Below are positions 38,662 to 48,664 of a DNA stretch of 64,000 nucleotides, one piece after another; the first letter of the stretch is position 1; every line of letters begins with the position of its first letter. Below the pieces are notes generated by a model, which searched no databases, was not told the DNA's origin, and saw only the letters and a program-made list of their open reading frames with translations. A program made the position numbers and the translations under genes. The stretch comes from Microplitis mediator (Eukaryota; Arthropoda; Insecta; Hymenoptera; Braconidae): the NCBI RefSeq assembly GCF_029852145.1, contig NC_079974.1:18950082-19014081 (forward strand). The letters are read 5' to 3'.

Positions 38662-39478
38662 TAAAATAACTGAGTTTATGTTGTAACCACATCCATTTTT
38701 TTCCTTCAGAATCTAAATATAAATAATAAATAAAATAAATGCTGATTGGTAAATGAGCGTAAGTAAATTGCCGTTATCTAACAAAGCTTATCTCGGATAA
38801 TCCATAGTGATTCGCCCAACGCTTTGCGTCTGTGAACAAACGGAGCGTTATCGGTTCGATAACGCGTCGAACGACATTGTTATGTAGTGCTGCAAAATAA
38901 AGCGTCTCTATTCCCCAGATTTTAGCGAACCGAAGAGCGAATATTAACGAACAGTAATTTCTGCTCCACTCAGTTATACACTGAGTTGCTCAGAAGAGTG
39001 CCAACGACATTACAGAGATTGATATTTCCAGGCTTCCATTTGAAGCCAACACTATGCCCGGCAATTGGAGGATGAAAATACCAGAAAATTTTATTGCGTA
39101 CAAGAAATAAAATATTTATTTCATTACCAAAAAGGCGACTCATTTAAAATTTTAAAAATGTCGCGATAAAAAATATGGCAAACAGGTTGATGTGGAAATT
39201 TTAACTCAGTCTCTAGAGGACAATGTATAGAGAAAAAAGTAAAAGAAAAAAAAAAAAAAGCAATAATAAATGAAACGAGAATAGCTGCAAGGGCAGTGGC
39301 ATCTAAATAGCAATTTTACCACGCGTACGAAAGAGGGCCGGTCAAGCGCGATAAAACTAACCCCTAAACACATTAACATTAAATTGCGCAGTAAATTTAT
39401 CGTTACTTTTTAAATATTTGAATAAATTTTAATCGTTTTATTATATTATCAATAATCAATAAATCAATTAATACTTAC

Positions 39479-39620
39479 GTCTGATATTCGTTGAAAGTTG
39501 AAGCTCAGTGATTTCGGGATAATTCTCACTCACAAAAACACGAAAACTTCAACGACAGCAACGACGGCGCAATGGCGAGTCATTTAATGCGTTGTATTAC
39601 TGCGCCACTACGGACACACT
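39479..39620 (-). other. Candidate distal first exon (probably hnRNP K; start uncertain)
   Basis: Minus-strand donor CAGAC|gtaagt at 39479. The leader above it (AACGACGGCGC region) has no protein I recognise. An inverted pair of CCAAT boxes 50-70 bp further up fits a promoter. No minus-strand gene other than hnRNP K is available to take this exon, but linkage over 24 kb is inferred. Confidence 0.35.
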
Positions 39621-39669
39621 GAGGCCATCTACCGGTTTTTTTTTTCGTTATATTTGTATCGAGAGTTTC

Positions 39670-39716
39670 ATTGGTTTTTTTTTAACCAATCAGATAATTT
39701 GCTCGTTTGCGCGGGA
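39670..39716. promoter_or_regulatory. Inverted CCAAT pair plus E2F-like site
   Basis: ATTGG at 39670-39674 and CCAAT at 39686-39690 form an inverted pair around a T run. TTTGCGCGGGA at 39706-39716 resembles the E2F consensus TTTSSCGC. The combination is typical of bidirectional and cell-cycle promoters. It sits between a minus-strand leader exon and the plus-strand coiled-coil gene. Confidence 0.45.
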
Positions 39717-39780
39717 TTCATTATTCGACTTCAGAGCCCTCTTTTTAAAATGTGCGCGATAAATTTTTGAATTTTTTTGA

Positions 39781-40397
39781 CACTGACGTTAGCCGACGTC
39801 TAATAATTTTTGTATTTTTTTTAGAAACGACAAATTTAAAAAAAAAATATTTTAAAAAATTGCGCTTATAGATTTTTTAATTTTCTACACATGTATATTT
39901 TTAGTTTTATTTTATTTGGAATTGAATTGTTGAAAAAAGAAAATCAAAAAATTGTCAATTGTCTTTTAATTTATGATACTGAAGTTGGCAGACGTCTGAC
40001 AGTTTTTGAATTTTTTTAAAAACGATTAACTCTAAAAAAAAATATTTTGAAAAATTGCACCTATAGTTTATTAAATTTTCTTCATGTGTATACTTTTAGT
40101 TTTTTTTTTTTGCAATTTATTTGTTAAAAAAAAATCCGAAAATTTGTAACTGTCTGCTAACTTCAGGATCGTTTTAATTTCCGGATCGATGATACTGAAG
40201 TTAGCGACGGCTAATAATTTTTGTATTTTTTTTTTAAGACGACAAATTAAAAAAAAAACAATATTTAAAAAAATTACACTTATAGATTTTTTAATTTTCT
40301 ACATGTGCATATTTTTAGTTTTTTTTTTTTTTTTTTTTTTTAATTAAATTATTAAAAAAAAGTCGATAATTGTCAATTGTCTGCTAACTTCAGGATA
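39781..40397. mobile_element. Three head-to-tail family A MITEs
   Basis: Copies at about 39781-39974, 39975-40170 and 40190-40397. Starts: GTTAGCCGACGTC, GTTGGCAGACGTC and GTTAGCGACGGC; ends GCTAACTTCAGGATC in the last two. The third ends only about 20 bp before the start codon of the coiled-coil gene. Confidence 0.85.
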
Positions 40398-40416
40398 TTT
40401 TATTTAAAAATCAAAC

Positions 40417-40945
40417 ATGGACGACAAAAATCTAGATTTTAAAAAAGCTATCGAATCAATGGATAAAGATATTGATTTATATAATTTAAAAATACAAGAA
40501 AATCAAAGAAAACGTTTGGAAATCGAACAATCGATTTGTGAAATCGATATGTTGATTGAGAAAGCAAAAAGAATTATTGAAAGCAATAACAAAAAAAACG
40601 AAGACTACTGGATACGAACTCGTGATATTGATAATCATTATAAAATTATGAGTAAATTTCTATCTGATGCTAAAGTTAATGAATCTGTTGACAATTTACT
40701 TTCGAAAGTTGGGAATTTAATGGCAGATAAAATTAATTACGAAAGTGAATTTAATAAAATAAAATATTCAGTCTCTGACTTAGTAAGTGAAGTAAGTGAA
40801 TTTTTTTTACAACTGTAGTTAAAATGTAATTTACTTTTAGCAAAAGAAAAAAGAAGCTCTCTGGCAACTCAAGAATAAATTCAATAGATTAGAAGAATGT
40901 AGTAAAGAAATATTATCTCAGCTCGAAGAATTTAAATCTGCGTGA
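40417..40945 (+). CDS. Small coiled-coil protein, unassigned
   Basis: Two exons: 40417-40782 (or -40791) and 40841-40945, joined in phase 0, giving 156 or 159 residues. Reading straight through the intron would stop at 133 codons with a run of F codons, so splicing is the better model. Two identical donors, TTA|gtaagtgaa and GAA|gtaagtgaa, lie 9 bp apart and both keep the frame, changing three residues (VSE). The protein is almost entirely charged and helical (heptad-like stretches at residues 5-60 and 85-150), with no signal peptide, membrane segment or catalytic motif. Its stop is 183 bp from the stop of the PMF1-like gene on the other strand. The size and coiled coil would suit a structural subunit, for example of a kinetochore or cytoskeletal complex, but I recognise no family. 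Confidence 0.75.
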
Positions 40946-41128
40946 GTGGGATTCAAAATGATTTAAACAAACATCAAAAATTTATGTAACGAAACAAATA
41001 TCGTAATTTAAAATCTTGTAATACTGTACAAAAAAATCTCACTAATGGATAGAATACAATAAATTAATTAAATATTTATGATACAATTAAAGACTAGTAT
41101 CTATATTTTAAAAATAAAAATAAGTTTA

Positions 41129-43703
41129 TTAGTTTCCAAGCATTTGTAAATAATTTTGCATGGACTCGGATGTTTTTTCCATATGTGAAAGTGAAAGAGA
41201 ACCGGACTTGAATGCTCGAGTCACTCGGTCTTCAACTTTATGAGCTAAACTTCTTTTTTCTTCAACTCGTTCAAGCAGTAAAGTATTTTCAGCTTCTAAA
41301 TTACTCAATATCTTTTCCAGTCTCTCCTGCTCTGCTTTGATTTTCATTGCATCAGGAGTTCTTAAATGTTCCATTACATTTCCAGGAGGTCTCCTATAAA
41401 AATGAACAGTTTAAATAAAAGTACACAACACAACCGGAAAATAAATTCTGCTATAGGTTGCAATAAAAAAAATAACTACCATGCAATTTCATCTGGACTT
41501 CGTGATGTCTCTGCTACCAACTCCTTCACTTTTCCAAGTCCCTCAGCTAAGTTTGCCTCGGCTAATATTTCCTCCAAGTCGTAATCCATGCTCTCGTATA
41601 AATCTTTCACCATCGCTTTGTGTAATTTTCTTACTGTCAGGGGTTTTGAGTTTAAGTACGTGAGACATTGCGCGAATTCTTCTTCACTTAAACATAAAAA
41701 AATTTCAAAAAATTAAATACATTTACAGACAAACAAATAAATAAATAAATAATTTAGTAAAGTAAATAATAAATAATAAAACTTATATATAAATCAATAT
41801 TACAAAGTAATAAAATATTTTTCTGTAATCAAATCCGGATACTTATCACCGTTATTAAGAATGCAATCAATCTGTGTTCATTATAGAGCAAAAAATATAT
41901 ATATATATTTCATAGAATTTATTTACTATCGAAGGAATAAAATAAAATAAATAAAAGGTCGCAGATTGTATCGTGATATTCTTTGTTATTCATTCTTCTC
42001 TTATATATTGAGTTGAATATGTCTGTTCTGTAACACAATCGCCGGGATCGAATTTTTCTTTGTCCCAAATACAAACAAAGAACGTCGGTTTCGACTACTA
42101 CTCTCAACCAACAAAACTCAGCATGGCTTCAAGCTTCAAAGCAGCAGCTTTTTTTTTATCTGCATTTCATTCCTTTTCCTTTTTTCCGATCTACAAAATA
42201 GTTACTCTGCATTGTAATGCATCTGGATGTTGATTTAAACAAATCGTTGACGAAGCCATTCTCGAATAAAAAAAATCTACATATATATAAAGATTTTAGA
42301 TGAATGTGTGCGCACGGTCAGGCCGGGACAGGTGCAATGTGATATAAAACAACACTATTGCATATATCCAGACCTAATCGAGCACGTTTACACGGTCGAA
42401 GGAGGCCGAAGACCTCGTATGTATATATGTTTTTCCGATATATATGTATACATGTGTGTATATTGTAATAAAACCACCTCAAGTGTCTTCTCTTCTCTCT
42501 TTCTCTTTCTCTTACAGATTCACATTTACCGTTCCTCGATCCATTCTAATGTAATGTAACATAACATAATGTAACGTAATGTAAGCAGACATGGACGATT
42601 ATAAATCAATTGATTGCGTAGGAAGAGTACAGTTCAAGTTAAAAAATATATAATAAATGTATATATTTAATTTCCGGGCATCCAAGTAACGGAGCAAGTT
42701 CAAACCCGTTTGATAACCACCGATGAGTCTTCTTGGCTCCGCTTCTTTTATTTCTTCACTTATTATTTCCACATCTCTCCCATTATATTGTAGCAGCATC
42801 CAGCATCACCCGCTTCAACATTTAACGAACCAGCTTCTGTACCATATCCAACTAACCGACTCTTCTGTTGATGATCGTGAGACCAGAGCTAAAATTTAAA
42901 ACCACGAACGTGCTTGAGAGCCTCTACTCTGGCCAACTGGATTCTTTGTCCTGAGTCCCCGACACAGTAGTCAAAAGATCCGTCCGTGTACCAGTGGCAT
43001 GTAATGGGGAGAGTGAAGGTTTTAGGTTGGTTGGTTCTTGGTTTGTATATCTATATATATATATACGATATATACTAACACAATACATAAGAACCAACGG
43101 ACGAACCAAGTAATGTAAAGGTTCGCGTGTCCCTTGAGATTGGACAATGGGCCAAACTTAAACCGAGCGGAAGAATAAGAATGCGGTGAGGCGTGAACGA
43201 CGGAAACGCGGTAGCCTCAACCCAGACAAATTACGATATACATTTACACATATATATAAAACAATTTATACAACTACATATTAATTCTTCCGTCAGAAAC
43301 TCATATGTGGAATTTAATGATGATGCTGCGTATGAAAAAAAAAATATAATAATTAATAGTAAATTGTTTTTATTTTAAAATTCTGATGCCGGCCACGTGA
43401 GTGAACGAGCGTTAACTTATAGGACACATTAGTATGCAAACCACGAAGGCCAATGACATCAAATGACACTACGCGTCCCGTTGGATTTATCTCGACAAAA
43501 GCTCACGTCAAGATACATAAAAATGATACAACTTAAATTAACAATGAATATAAATTTTATTTAAAATAAAATTTAAAAAAGTTAATTACTCACCTAACAG
43601 ACTCGCTGATGTTTTCTATGATACTTTTAATTGTCGCACGAAATGCCAGTGCGTTGTCTGATTGATGCGTAGTTGAAACTGTCTTTGTGTCGGTGTCTTC
43701 CAT
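41129..43703 (-). CDS. PMF1: PMF1/Nnf1-like kinetochore (Mis12 complex) subunit
   Basis: Exons on the minus strand: 43594-43703 (ATG), 41480-41686, 41129-41393, with split Ser and Trp codons joining correctly; 193 residues against 205 in human PMF1. Nnf1/PMF1 is a subunit of the four-protein Mis12 complex that links centromeric chromatin to the Ndc80 microtubule-binding complex. Evidence for identity is the family's middle region: residues 37-105 are helical and acidic (DYDLEEILAEANL), followed by IAWRPPGNV, which matches the EPAWRPSG motif of human PMF1. A leucine-rich coiled coil follows (EQERLEKILSNLEAENTLLL), where the human protein has RVQKQEAENQQL. A terminal helix ends NYLQMLGN. E2F-like sites lie upstream. 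Intron 1 is 1.9 kb and intron 2 is 86 bp. Insect Nnf1 proteins diverge fast, so the family call is good but not certain. Confidence 0.82.
41687..43593. other. PMF1 intron 1, nothing else recognised
   Basis: 1.9 kb without an exon I can support on either strand. It has short TA runs (41890-41910, 43053-43075) and a series of TAATGTAACATAA-type motifs at 42549-42583. Reading frames of 60-83 codons here show no domain. Confidence 0.5.
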
Positions 43704-43949
43704 AGCACGAATTAATTAATTGATAAATAAGATGTTATTTTAGTGATACTGGTGTGAGTTTAAATAAATTTATTGGTAGTACAGAAGAATAAGATGATGT
43801 GTCTTAGCGTGTGTACGTTGATAAAATGAATCGAAACTGGGTTTGACTGAAATCTCGCCGGCGATTCCTTTGTTGTCACAAACCCAACCACGCCGCAACT
43901 TGTAACGGTCCTTTAAACACGCTCTCATTCGCTCATTTTGAAATGGAAT

Positions 43950-44002
43950 TTTTTTCCCGCCAGGGAGAGCTGCTTGGTCGTTTTTAAAAATGGCGGGCGT
44001 TT
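43950..44002 (-). promoter_or_regulatory. E2F-like sites upstream of PMF1
   Basis: TTTTTCCCGCC at 43951-43961 is a classical E2F/DP site (TTTCCCGCC), and TGGCGGGCG at 43991-43999 is an inverted partner 30 bp away. They lie about 250-300 bp upstream of the PMF1 start codon, as in many S/G2-expressed genes. Function inferred. Confidence 0.5.
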
Positions 44003-44048
44003 AAATGCGTAATTGGTATGATTATTAAATAAAACAAAAACGATACAG

Positions 44049-44119
44049 GTAGTGCAGACAACATTAAGATGTCAGAGATGTCTTTTAAAAAGACAAGACA
44101 AAATTTATTTTATTTCAAA
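44049..44119. mobile_element. Fragment of a family F MITE
   Basis: Matches the left part of the full element at 44683-45061: both read GACAAC.TTAAGATGTCA, then a short spacer, GATG.CTTTTAAAA, then GACAAGAC. Its right side overlaps the last codons and stop of the ZnT-like fragment. Confidence 0.65.
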
Positions 44120-44423
44120 CCCGTCTCCATCATGATGATGGAGTGTCAATACCATTCTGCAAATAAATGGTAAAAAAAAAACGTAAGAAATTATTTTTAC
44201 TTGATATGACTAAAAAAATTAATAAACATTTGATTTTATATTATTGAATTTTAATTTTAAATAGAACTAACACGAGATTTACTGCGACACCAATCACAGA
44301 AGTTATCAACATCATTTCAGCATCCAATTTAAAGTCTTTATTGATAATTCTTTCAACAGCGAGGTAAAAAAGTATTCCAGTTACTACCCAGATCAACAAG
44401 ACCGAGGTAAGTGCTCCGATAAT
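44105..44423 (-). pseudogene. Zinc transporter (SLC30/ZnT) fragment, truncated
   Basis: Two minus-strand exons, 44272-44423 and 44105-44156, with usable splice signals (gttag donor, ttgcag acceptor) and a split Val codon. The 67 codons encode two membrane segments (IIGALTSVLLIWVVTGIL and MLITSVIGVAVNLVMVLTL) joined by AVERIINKDFKLDAE. A histidine start (LHHHD) follows, which is the beginning of the cytosolic His loop of vesicular ZnT2/3/8-type transporters. The frame then stops after FEIK in MITE-like sequence, so TM5-6 and the C-terminal domain are absent. No exons for TM1-2 lie between here and TIMM44. In the full family these regions form a Zn/H antiporter of vesicle membranes; this fragment cannot. 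It is most likely a partial duplication decayed by transposon insertion. A genuine 3' end of an isoform is the less likely alternative. Confidence 0.7.
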
Positions 44424-45619
44424 CTAAAAAAAAATTATATTTTTTAATTTCATTACTACACTGAGCGAAAAAATTTTCAACAAGATAATATTTTTTGACC
44501 CAAGAATTTACTTTCTTGATGATCGTCAATAAAACATATTTTTGTCTCGCTATTTTTTTTTATATTCAAAAAATTATTTTACAGTTAAAAATAATCGAAT
44601 ACTAAAATTTGAAATCATCATTATTTTGTTTTTTTAAATTTGCATCAATTTTGTTCTGAGGAGAGAATATTTTTTTGAATGTCCCAAGTAGCACAGAGAC
44701 AACTTTAAGATGTCATAAAGATGACTTTTAAAAGGACAAGACTAATTTTTTTTTGTCTCAAAGCCAAGTTTTGTTAAATAAATAAGACGTAGAGGTGTTG
44801 GTCCTAGGAGTCATAGAAAATTTGTCTTCTTTTTCCCGTTTTAAAAAAGTCATTTCAATTAAAAAATCCTTTAAATGACTTATTTGACAATTATTTGTAA
44901 TTTACTTTTTGACGTCACTTGTGTCAAGTCTTTTAACCAGATATTTTTTCGCTGACAAATTTCTGATTGTTTTGTCATCATTTTGCTGCTTTATCGATGT
45001 CAAAAAACAGCCTCAAAACTGCTGTCTTATAAATGTCTCAAATCCAAGTGTGCTACTTGGGTAATTATATTTCATAAAATAACAAACAAATAAAAGTCTG
45101 ACATTTCCTTAGACATAAAACTAGAAGTGCATAAAACAAAAAAAAAAATATGTACTCGTTTTAACGAACATTTATTTTTATCTTAATTTACTTTGTACAT
45201 CATAAAATTAATTACGCTAATACGATTGATCAATCATTTTCTTATATACAGAGGAAGTGTACTATTTAAATATATATGTATATATTTTACATACAATATA
45301 CGCGGTATTTAATTTATAAAAAAATATGCGGCTGTAAAAATTGTTTTGTCATTTTAAATACAAGAGAAAAAGTTTTTTTTGGTTTTTCAACCAATTAAAA
45401 TAAAAGTATCGAGTTAAACTCAAGCATGGCAATAAAGAAAAAATTATAATTAATCTTTTACATTTCAACGGACAATAATGTCATTTAAATTTTAAACTTT
45501 ACGGAAAACTCAATAATAATTTACATCGCACGATACTCTAAGAAAGTTCTGTTTCTTGTAACCGGATAATTATTTATTATTTTATTTTTAAAAACAAATA
45601 AACGATAAATTAATTTTTG
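44424..45619. other. Interval between the ZnT fragment and TIMM44
   Basis: Holds a family F foldback MITE (44683-45061) and otherwise AT-rich sequence, probably including the TIMM44 3' UTR (to about 45,400). No further ZnT exon was found. Confidence 0.5.
44683..45061. mobile_element. Family F foldback MITE
   Basis: 379 bp with terminal inverted repeats: CCCAAGTAGCACA at the left and TGTGCTACTTGGG at the right. The arms continue imperfectly inward (AAGATGTCATAAAGATGAC against GTCTTATAAATGTCTC). No coding capacity. A clear target-site duplication was not found. Confidence 0.85.
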
Positions 45620-48449
45620 CTAGACAAATTGTTCGCTACTATTTGCACTCAGTTCAAGTAATCGCCAAGCTGATGATGGATTAATTTCACTCGGATCACG
45701 ACACAGAACCCAAATATAATTAACTCGCATAACTTTTTCAGGATCTCCTTCCACTACGTTATTATTAGCGTCTCTTATACACATTATTTGCTGTGTCTGA
45801 AAGCTTATCACTAGTACCGGGCCTTGTTCCATCATTTTTCCCATCACGAGATCCACATTATCGATATCTAATAATAAAAAATAAAATTTTTTAAATTAAT
45901 TGCGAATATAAATTAATAATCTATAATTAATTTAATATACTAATTGAATTACCAAGAATTTTATTGTCCATTCGATAGCCCAATTTTTTAGCCTGAGTCA
46001 AAGGCTGGGACATTAAATTATACGGAGCTTCGTGACACCAGTCTTTTAGTATCTCCAAGTCTCCGCGAATCATAGCTTCTAATATATTGGGTATGATATC
46101 AGTTTCGCACTCTCTTATAAATTTTATTTTATCAAAACTCGGATCTAGTTTACAGAGTTCCGTTAGTGTCTCCGAAAGTTCGGTTTTTTGAAACAAACCG
46201 CCCATCATATCCGTTACTTTGTCTGTTAGTAACCTCGACGCACGAATTACTGGATTATCTGACTCGTCGTATTTTATTTTCCAGTCCAATACTTTATTGA
46301 CGTACGGATTGTTGTCCTAAAAAATAGATAAATTATTTATAAAATTTGAAAAACATTTAATTTGAATAGTAAATAAATTTAAATACCTTAAAGTTTTGCC
46401 ATGACTGATAAAACTTTGAGTCTTTGTGTAACTCAACACCAGTTGCTTCAAAATTAGCTTCGACTTCTCTATCTTCTCTGTCTAAGACTTGCTTGCGTTT
46501 CCTCAACTGTTTCGGCGGCTCGTAGACATGATCATGAATAGTATTATTATCTAATTCTTTGCGCACAACTTCAGCAGTCTGCGATATTGTTTGAAAAGCG
46601 CTGCTCTTACCGATGGCTTGACTTTTTTCTGATATAGACTCAGCGGCACCTTTTGCTGATCTTGTTATCTCTTCGCCCAACTGTCCTGCTTTTTTACCCA
46701 GTTCTGTTTTGCTGGCCTCGTCCAGCACTCCTTGAACTTTTTCCTTAAGTACGTCTAGTTTTTCTTTCAACACTTCCGAACCCTTAGTAGCTTCTGACTC
46801 GACAGACTGAAATTTTTGTCGCGCTGATCTGAGCGCCTCTGACTGCTCCAATTTATCAGCTTCTTCGCGAAATTTTTTAAGTGACTCTTTCATTTCTTTA
46901 TTTTTCTGCATTTCTTGTTTTATGTTATCGATAAAGTGAGAAAAAAAATTCGGTTTTCTTCCCTGATTCGAGTAATGTCGTAATTGAAAATTTGCATCTA
47001 CTACACATGGCATTTTTTCTTCAGGTCGTCCTATCAATGAACATTCTTTGAAACCGTAATAAATTTTTTTTCTTCTTTGTGTTGCATTTGCAAGACCTGC
47101 TAAACTGGATCTGCATGCTGTGAGATTCCGGAACTGTAATAAATTTATATTTATTATCATTATTACCAAGACATTACGTGGGAAGTCGCCAAATTACTGC
47201 GAATTCTTGTAGAAAACGAAATAAGATTTTTTTTCAAATAGTTTTAACTTCTTCAAAAATAGACTAATTCAGACAGTTTTTTTTTCAAAACGTTTGTCTT
47301 TAAATTGATTTTCCGGAAAAAAATACAAAAAAAATTAAAGATATTGATTTCCATGAAATTTTTCACTTTTTTAAAAAAATCGCGTTTGTCGCTCCATTTT
47401 TCTCGAATACTAAGCGAAATATCGAAAAATTTTATTCTTAAAAAAAGTCTTATTTCGTCGAATCCTGCAAGAATTCGCGGTCATTTTGCGGCGCAACAGA
47501 AACCATAGAATCTTTCATTACAATAAATTTCAATGACACTAATAAGTTAATAAGTTAGATGACGTCTAATAATTTTTGAATTTTTCTAAAAACGATGAAT
47601 TATTAATGGCCAGTTTTTCAAACCAGGTTCATTTTTAATCCGGGTTTAATTATCATTGCTGGTATATCTTTATATTATTAATTTATATATTGACAGGCAA
47701 TATTAATTAAAACCCGGATAAAAATAAACTCGGTTTGAAAAACTGGCCCTAAAAAAACATTTCAAATAATTGCACCCAGTTATTTTAATTTTCTACATGT
47801 GCATGTTATCAATTTTTTGTTTTGTAATTAATTAGTTTAAAAAAATTCAAAAATGATTGATTGCCTGTCAGTTTCAGGATCATATTTTAATGATACTAAA
47901 GTTAGCCGACGTCTAATTATTAAATTTTTGAATTTTTTTTTAAACAAGAAATTACTAAAAAAAATATTTCAAATAATTTCACCCATAGTTTTTTAAATTT
48001 TCTACACGTGCATATTTTTAGTTTTTTGTAATCAATGAGTTGAAAAAATTCAAAAATTTTTAATTGTCTGCTAACTTTAGGATCATAAAATTTCATCATA
48101 TTTTTTTTGTAAATTGAATAAAAAAAATACTTATAATATAAATCAATAATTACTTTGAAAAATAAATTATTTTTATAAAAATATTATTATGTGAATTTAA
48201 AATTACTAGATAAGTATTTTCTAATATTAAATAAAAAAGTGAAGTAAATTAAAAAAATAAAAAATGCTTAACCATGAGGATAAATTTACGGGAACATAAC
48301 CTAGTTTTCTACATGATAATTTAAATAAACATGTATTTAAATAAATAAATACTCTTTTAGTGCATTTAAATCTTTAAAAAATAAGTAACAATCATTAGTA
48401 AAATAAATAAAAAGTATGTCTTCATTTATTAATCAATAATATTTACCAT
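45620..48449 (-). CDS. TIMM44: TIMM44, mitochondrial inner-membrane import motor subunit
   Basis: Matrix-side peripheral subunit of the TIM23 presequence translocase that recruits mtHsp70 to incoming preproteins. Minus-strand exons: 48447-48449 (the ATG alone), 46387-47133, 45953-46316, 45620-45867; 453 residues, human 452. The N-terminus MFRNLTACRSSLAGLANATQ is basic and hydroxylated, as a matrix presequence should be. Residues 60-190 are a charged helical coiled region (NKEMKESLKKFREEADKLEQ). The C-terminal Tim44 domain (from about residue 250) has KYDESDNPVIRASRLLTDKV, GGLFQKTELSE, the ENDIIPN-like CETDIIPNILEAMI, DNVDLVMGKMMEQGPVLVIS and the end WRLLELSANSSEQ, all family hallmarks. Intron 1 (1.3 kb) is occupied by MITEs. 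The start codon is separated from codon 2 by this intron, and the second exon alone has no suitable ATG in frame near its start. Head to head with PAK1IP1. Confidence 0.95.
47553..48086. mobile_element. Two family A MITEs in TIMM44 intron 1, one split by another element
   Basis: Copy one, about 47553-47884, is interrupted at 47607-47749 by a 143-bp element with TAA duplication. Copy two is about 47890-48086 (GATACTAAAGTTAGCCGACG to TGCTAACTTTAGGATCAT). Confidence 0.8.
47607..47749. mobile_element. PIF/Harbinger-like MITE inserted in a family A MITE
   Basis: Ends TGGCCAGTTTTTCAAACC and GGTTTGAAAAACTGGCCC are inverted repeats. Flanking TAA occurs on both sides (47604-47606 and 47750-47752), fitting the 3-bp TWA target duplication of PIF/Harbinger elements. 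The arms continue with ATCCGGGTTTAAT against ATTAAAACCCGGAT. Removing the element and one TAA restores the host MITE motif. Superfamily assignment rests on the duplication and ends only. Confidence 0.75.
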
Positions 48450-48664
48450 TTTATCGGAATTATTTCTATAAGTTTATTAAATAATTCACAAGATGAGCCG
48501 GCAACTGTCTGGTAAAAAATATTAAGTCACTAGTAAATTTTTAAAAAAAGTTTTGTAACCTGCAATAAGTTACTAGATCATATGATTGATGGGAATGCAC
48601 ACTTTCACCACGTGCATGTTCTAATATTTTTTTTTGAGTTAAATAATAAATATTGTAAGAAAAA
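48450..48664. promoter_or_regulatory. Bidirectional TIMM44/PAK1IP1 promoter with CACGTG E-box
   Basis: 215 bp separate the two start codons (48449 minus, 48665 plus). A canonical CACGTG E-box is at 48609-48614. No TATA box was noted at a useful place. CACGTG is the core site of Myc/Max and related bHLH factors, which drive ribosome-biogenesis and mitochondrial genes. Confidence 0.55.

Larger units (their letters stand above)
28844..39478. other. Long gene-free stretch (hnRNP K leader intron)
   Basis: No convincing coding region on either strand in 10.6 kb. An 80-codon open frame at 35467-35709 with a preceding acceptor-like tattttag is unassigned. Contents otherwise: a (TA)n run (32592-32622), family A MITEs (34586-34778, 34798-34999, array at 37424-38661), a family D copy (36384-36618) and a family C copy (37832-38036). 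Confidence 0.45.

Noticed and set aside
41919..42107. 62-codon minus-strand frame in PMF1 intron 1
   Set aside because: Not in frame with PMF1, no splice signals that would include it, no recognised domain.
45927..45952. Continuation of the TIMM44 middle exon to a stop (frame ends ...GNSISILN)
   Set aside because: A donor at 45952/45951 and the split Asp codon join correctly to DNVDLVMGK, so this tail is intron.
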